A DNA stretch of 64,000 bases from Acidobacteriota bacterium (GTDB taxonomy: Bacteria; Acidobacteriota; Thermoanaerobaculia; UBA5066), in NCBI GenBank assembly GCA_008363385.1, contig RHKY01000009.1, positions 1 through 64,000 on the forward strand, given 5' to 3'. The first letter of the stretch is position 1; every line of letters begins with the position of its first letter. Made by a program: the position numbers and the translations under genes. Shown here in pieces: positions 63,874 to 64,000 of this stretch. The notes beneath the pieces are model-generated. The model was not told the DNA's origin. It saw nothing but the letters and a program-made list of their open reading frames with translations, and searched no databases.

Positions 63874-64000
63874 CACCCTTCCCCAGCTTCTTCAGGAGGG
63901 CGATCGCCGCCTCCCGCTCGGACGGGTCGAGCGCGGCCACCGCGCGCTCCACCGCGGCCGCGTGGGCGGGGAAGTGCCGCGCGATCGTCGCGCGCCCCTC
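63785..64000 (-). CDS. MarR-family regulator, C-terminal end (partial)
   Basis: The frame enters from the right edge. EGRATIARHFPAHAAAVERAVAALDPSEREAAI and ALLKKLG match the dimerisation helices at the end of MarR regulators (GxxxxxxxxPxH, LxxxE). Without a stop after KKLGKGA the frame runs 29 codons antisense into the TonB-like gene, ending TGA at 63785. Either the true protein has this tail, or there is a frame change near its end. The DNA-binding part is outside the window. Confidence 0.7.
   Translation of the reverse strand, partial: EGRATIARHFPAHAAAVERAVAALDPSEREAAIALLKKLGKGATAPGSRGSGPRASGSRSPAGGGRRGRPS

Overview
The window is very GC-rich bacterial chromosome (roughly 70% or more by eye), densely coding, with frequent GTG starts and 4-bp stop/start overlaps. 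A BamD-like lipoprotein, TatA, RseP, HtrA, TonB-like and Fis-like proteins point to a diderm. The futalosine menaquinone genes, a DUF2911 protein, a PIG-L/sodium-symporter cluster and a Tes/MSS-like radical SAM enzyme fit an Acidobacteriota-type organism. That placement is an inference; there is no rRNA here to test it.

Layout. 1-1050: end of an FkbH-like protein, an acyl carrier protein and the C-terminal half of an XrtA-type polysaccharide deacetylase. This block is less GC-rich and ends abruptly against the tail of an unrelated gene near 1050-1062, which looks like a join. 1499-9924: tRNA-Lys, tRNA-Leu, then tig-clpP-clpX-lon and engB-rho. 10055-14896: glycosyltransferase, mqnA-mqnC and P5C dehydrogenase. 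14928-18530: rhodanese, an AT-hook-like protein, tRNA-Gln with a large branched palindrome, tandem repeats, a secreted protein and a RAYT transposase between near-perfect 25-bp inverted repeats. 18514-28852: vanZ-like, glnS, gltX, an EamA transporter, htrA, an Rrf2-like regulator with cysK, clpB. 28937-40045: truA, uppS-cdsA-dxr-rseP, nfo, PHP protein, PASTA protein, rpe, BamD-like, Fis-like, tatA. 40258-50866: kinase-like protein, cyclophilin, EcsC-like, FAD oxidase, the Tes/MSS-like enzyme, GT-C protein, a PTPS-III-type protein, a radical SAM/DUF2344 fusion and msrA. 50960-64000: FAD reductase with squalene/phytoene synthase, rlmN, PIG-L protein with a small membrane protein and Na+/solute symporter, DUF2911, an exported protein with a secreted lipase, two small exported proteins, and a MarR-like tail running off the end.

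Most genes are conserved housekeeping functions: protein quality control, isoprenoid and phospholipid synthesis (uppS-cdsA-dxr-rseP is a classic linkage), charging of Glu and Gln, and menaquinone synthesis. The unusual layer lies in the enzyme at 43765 (possible tail-to-tail lipid coupling), the RAYT with dispersed REP-like palindromes, the branched palindrome fused to tRNA-Gln, two genes whose best starts are ATT or ATA, and a repeated pattern of -10-like hexamers only 6-9 nt from start codons, which suggests leaderless mRNAs.
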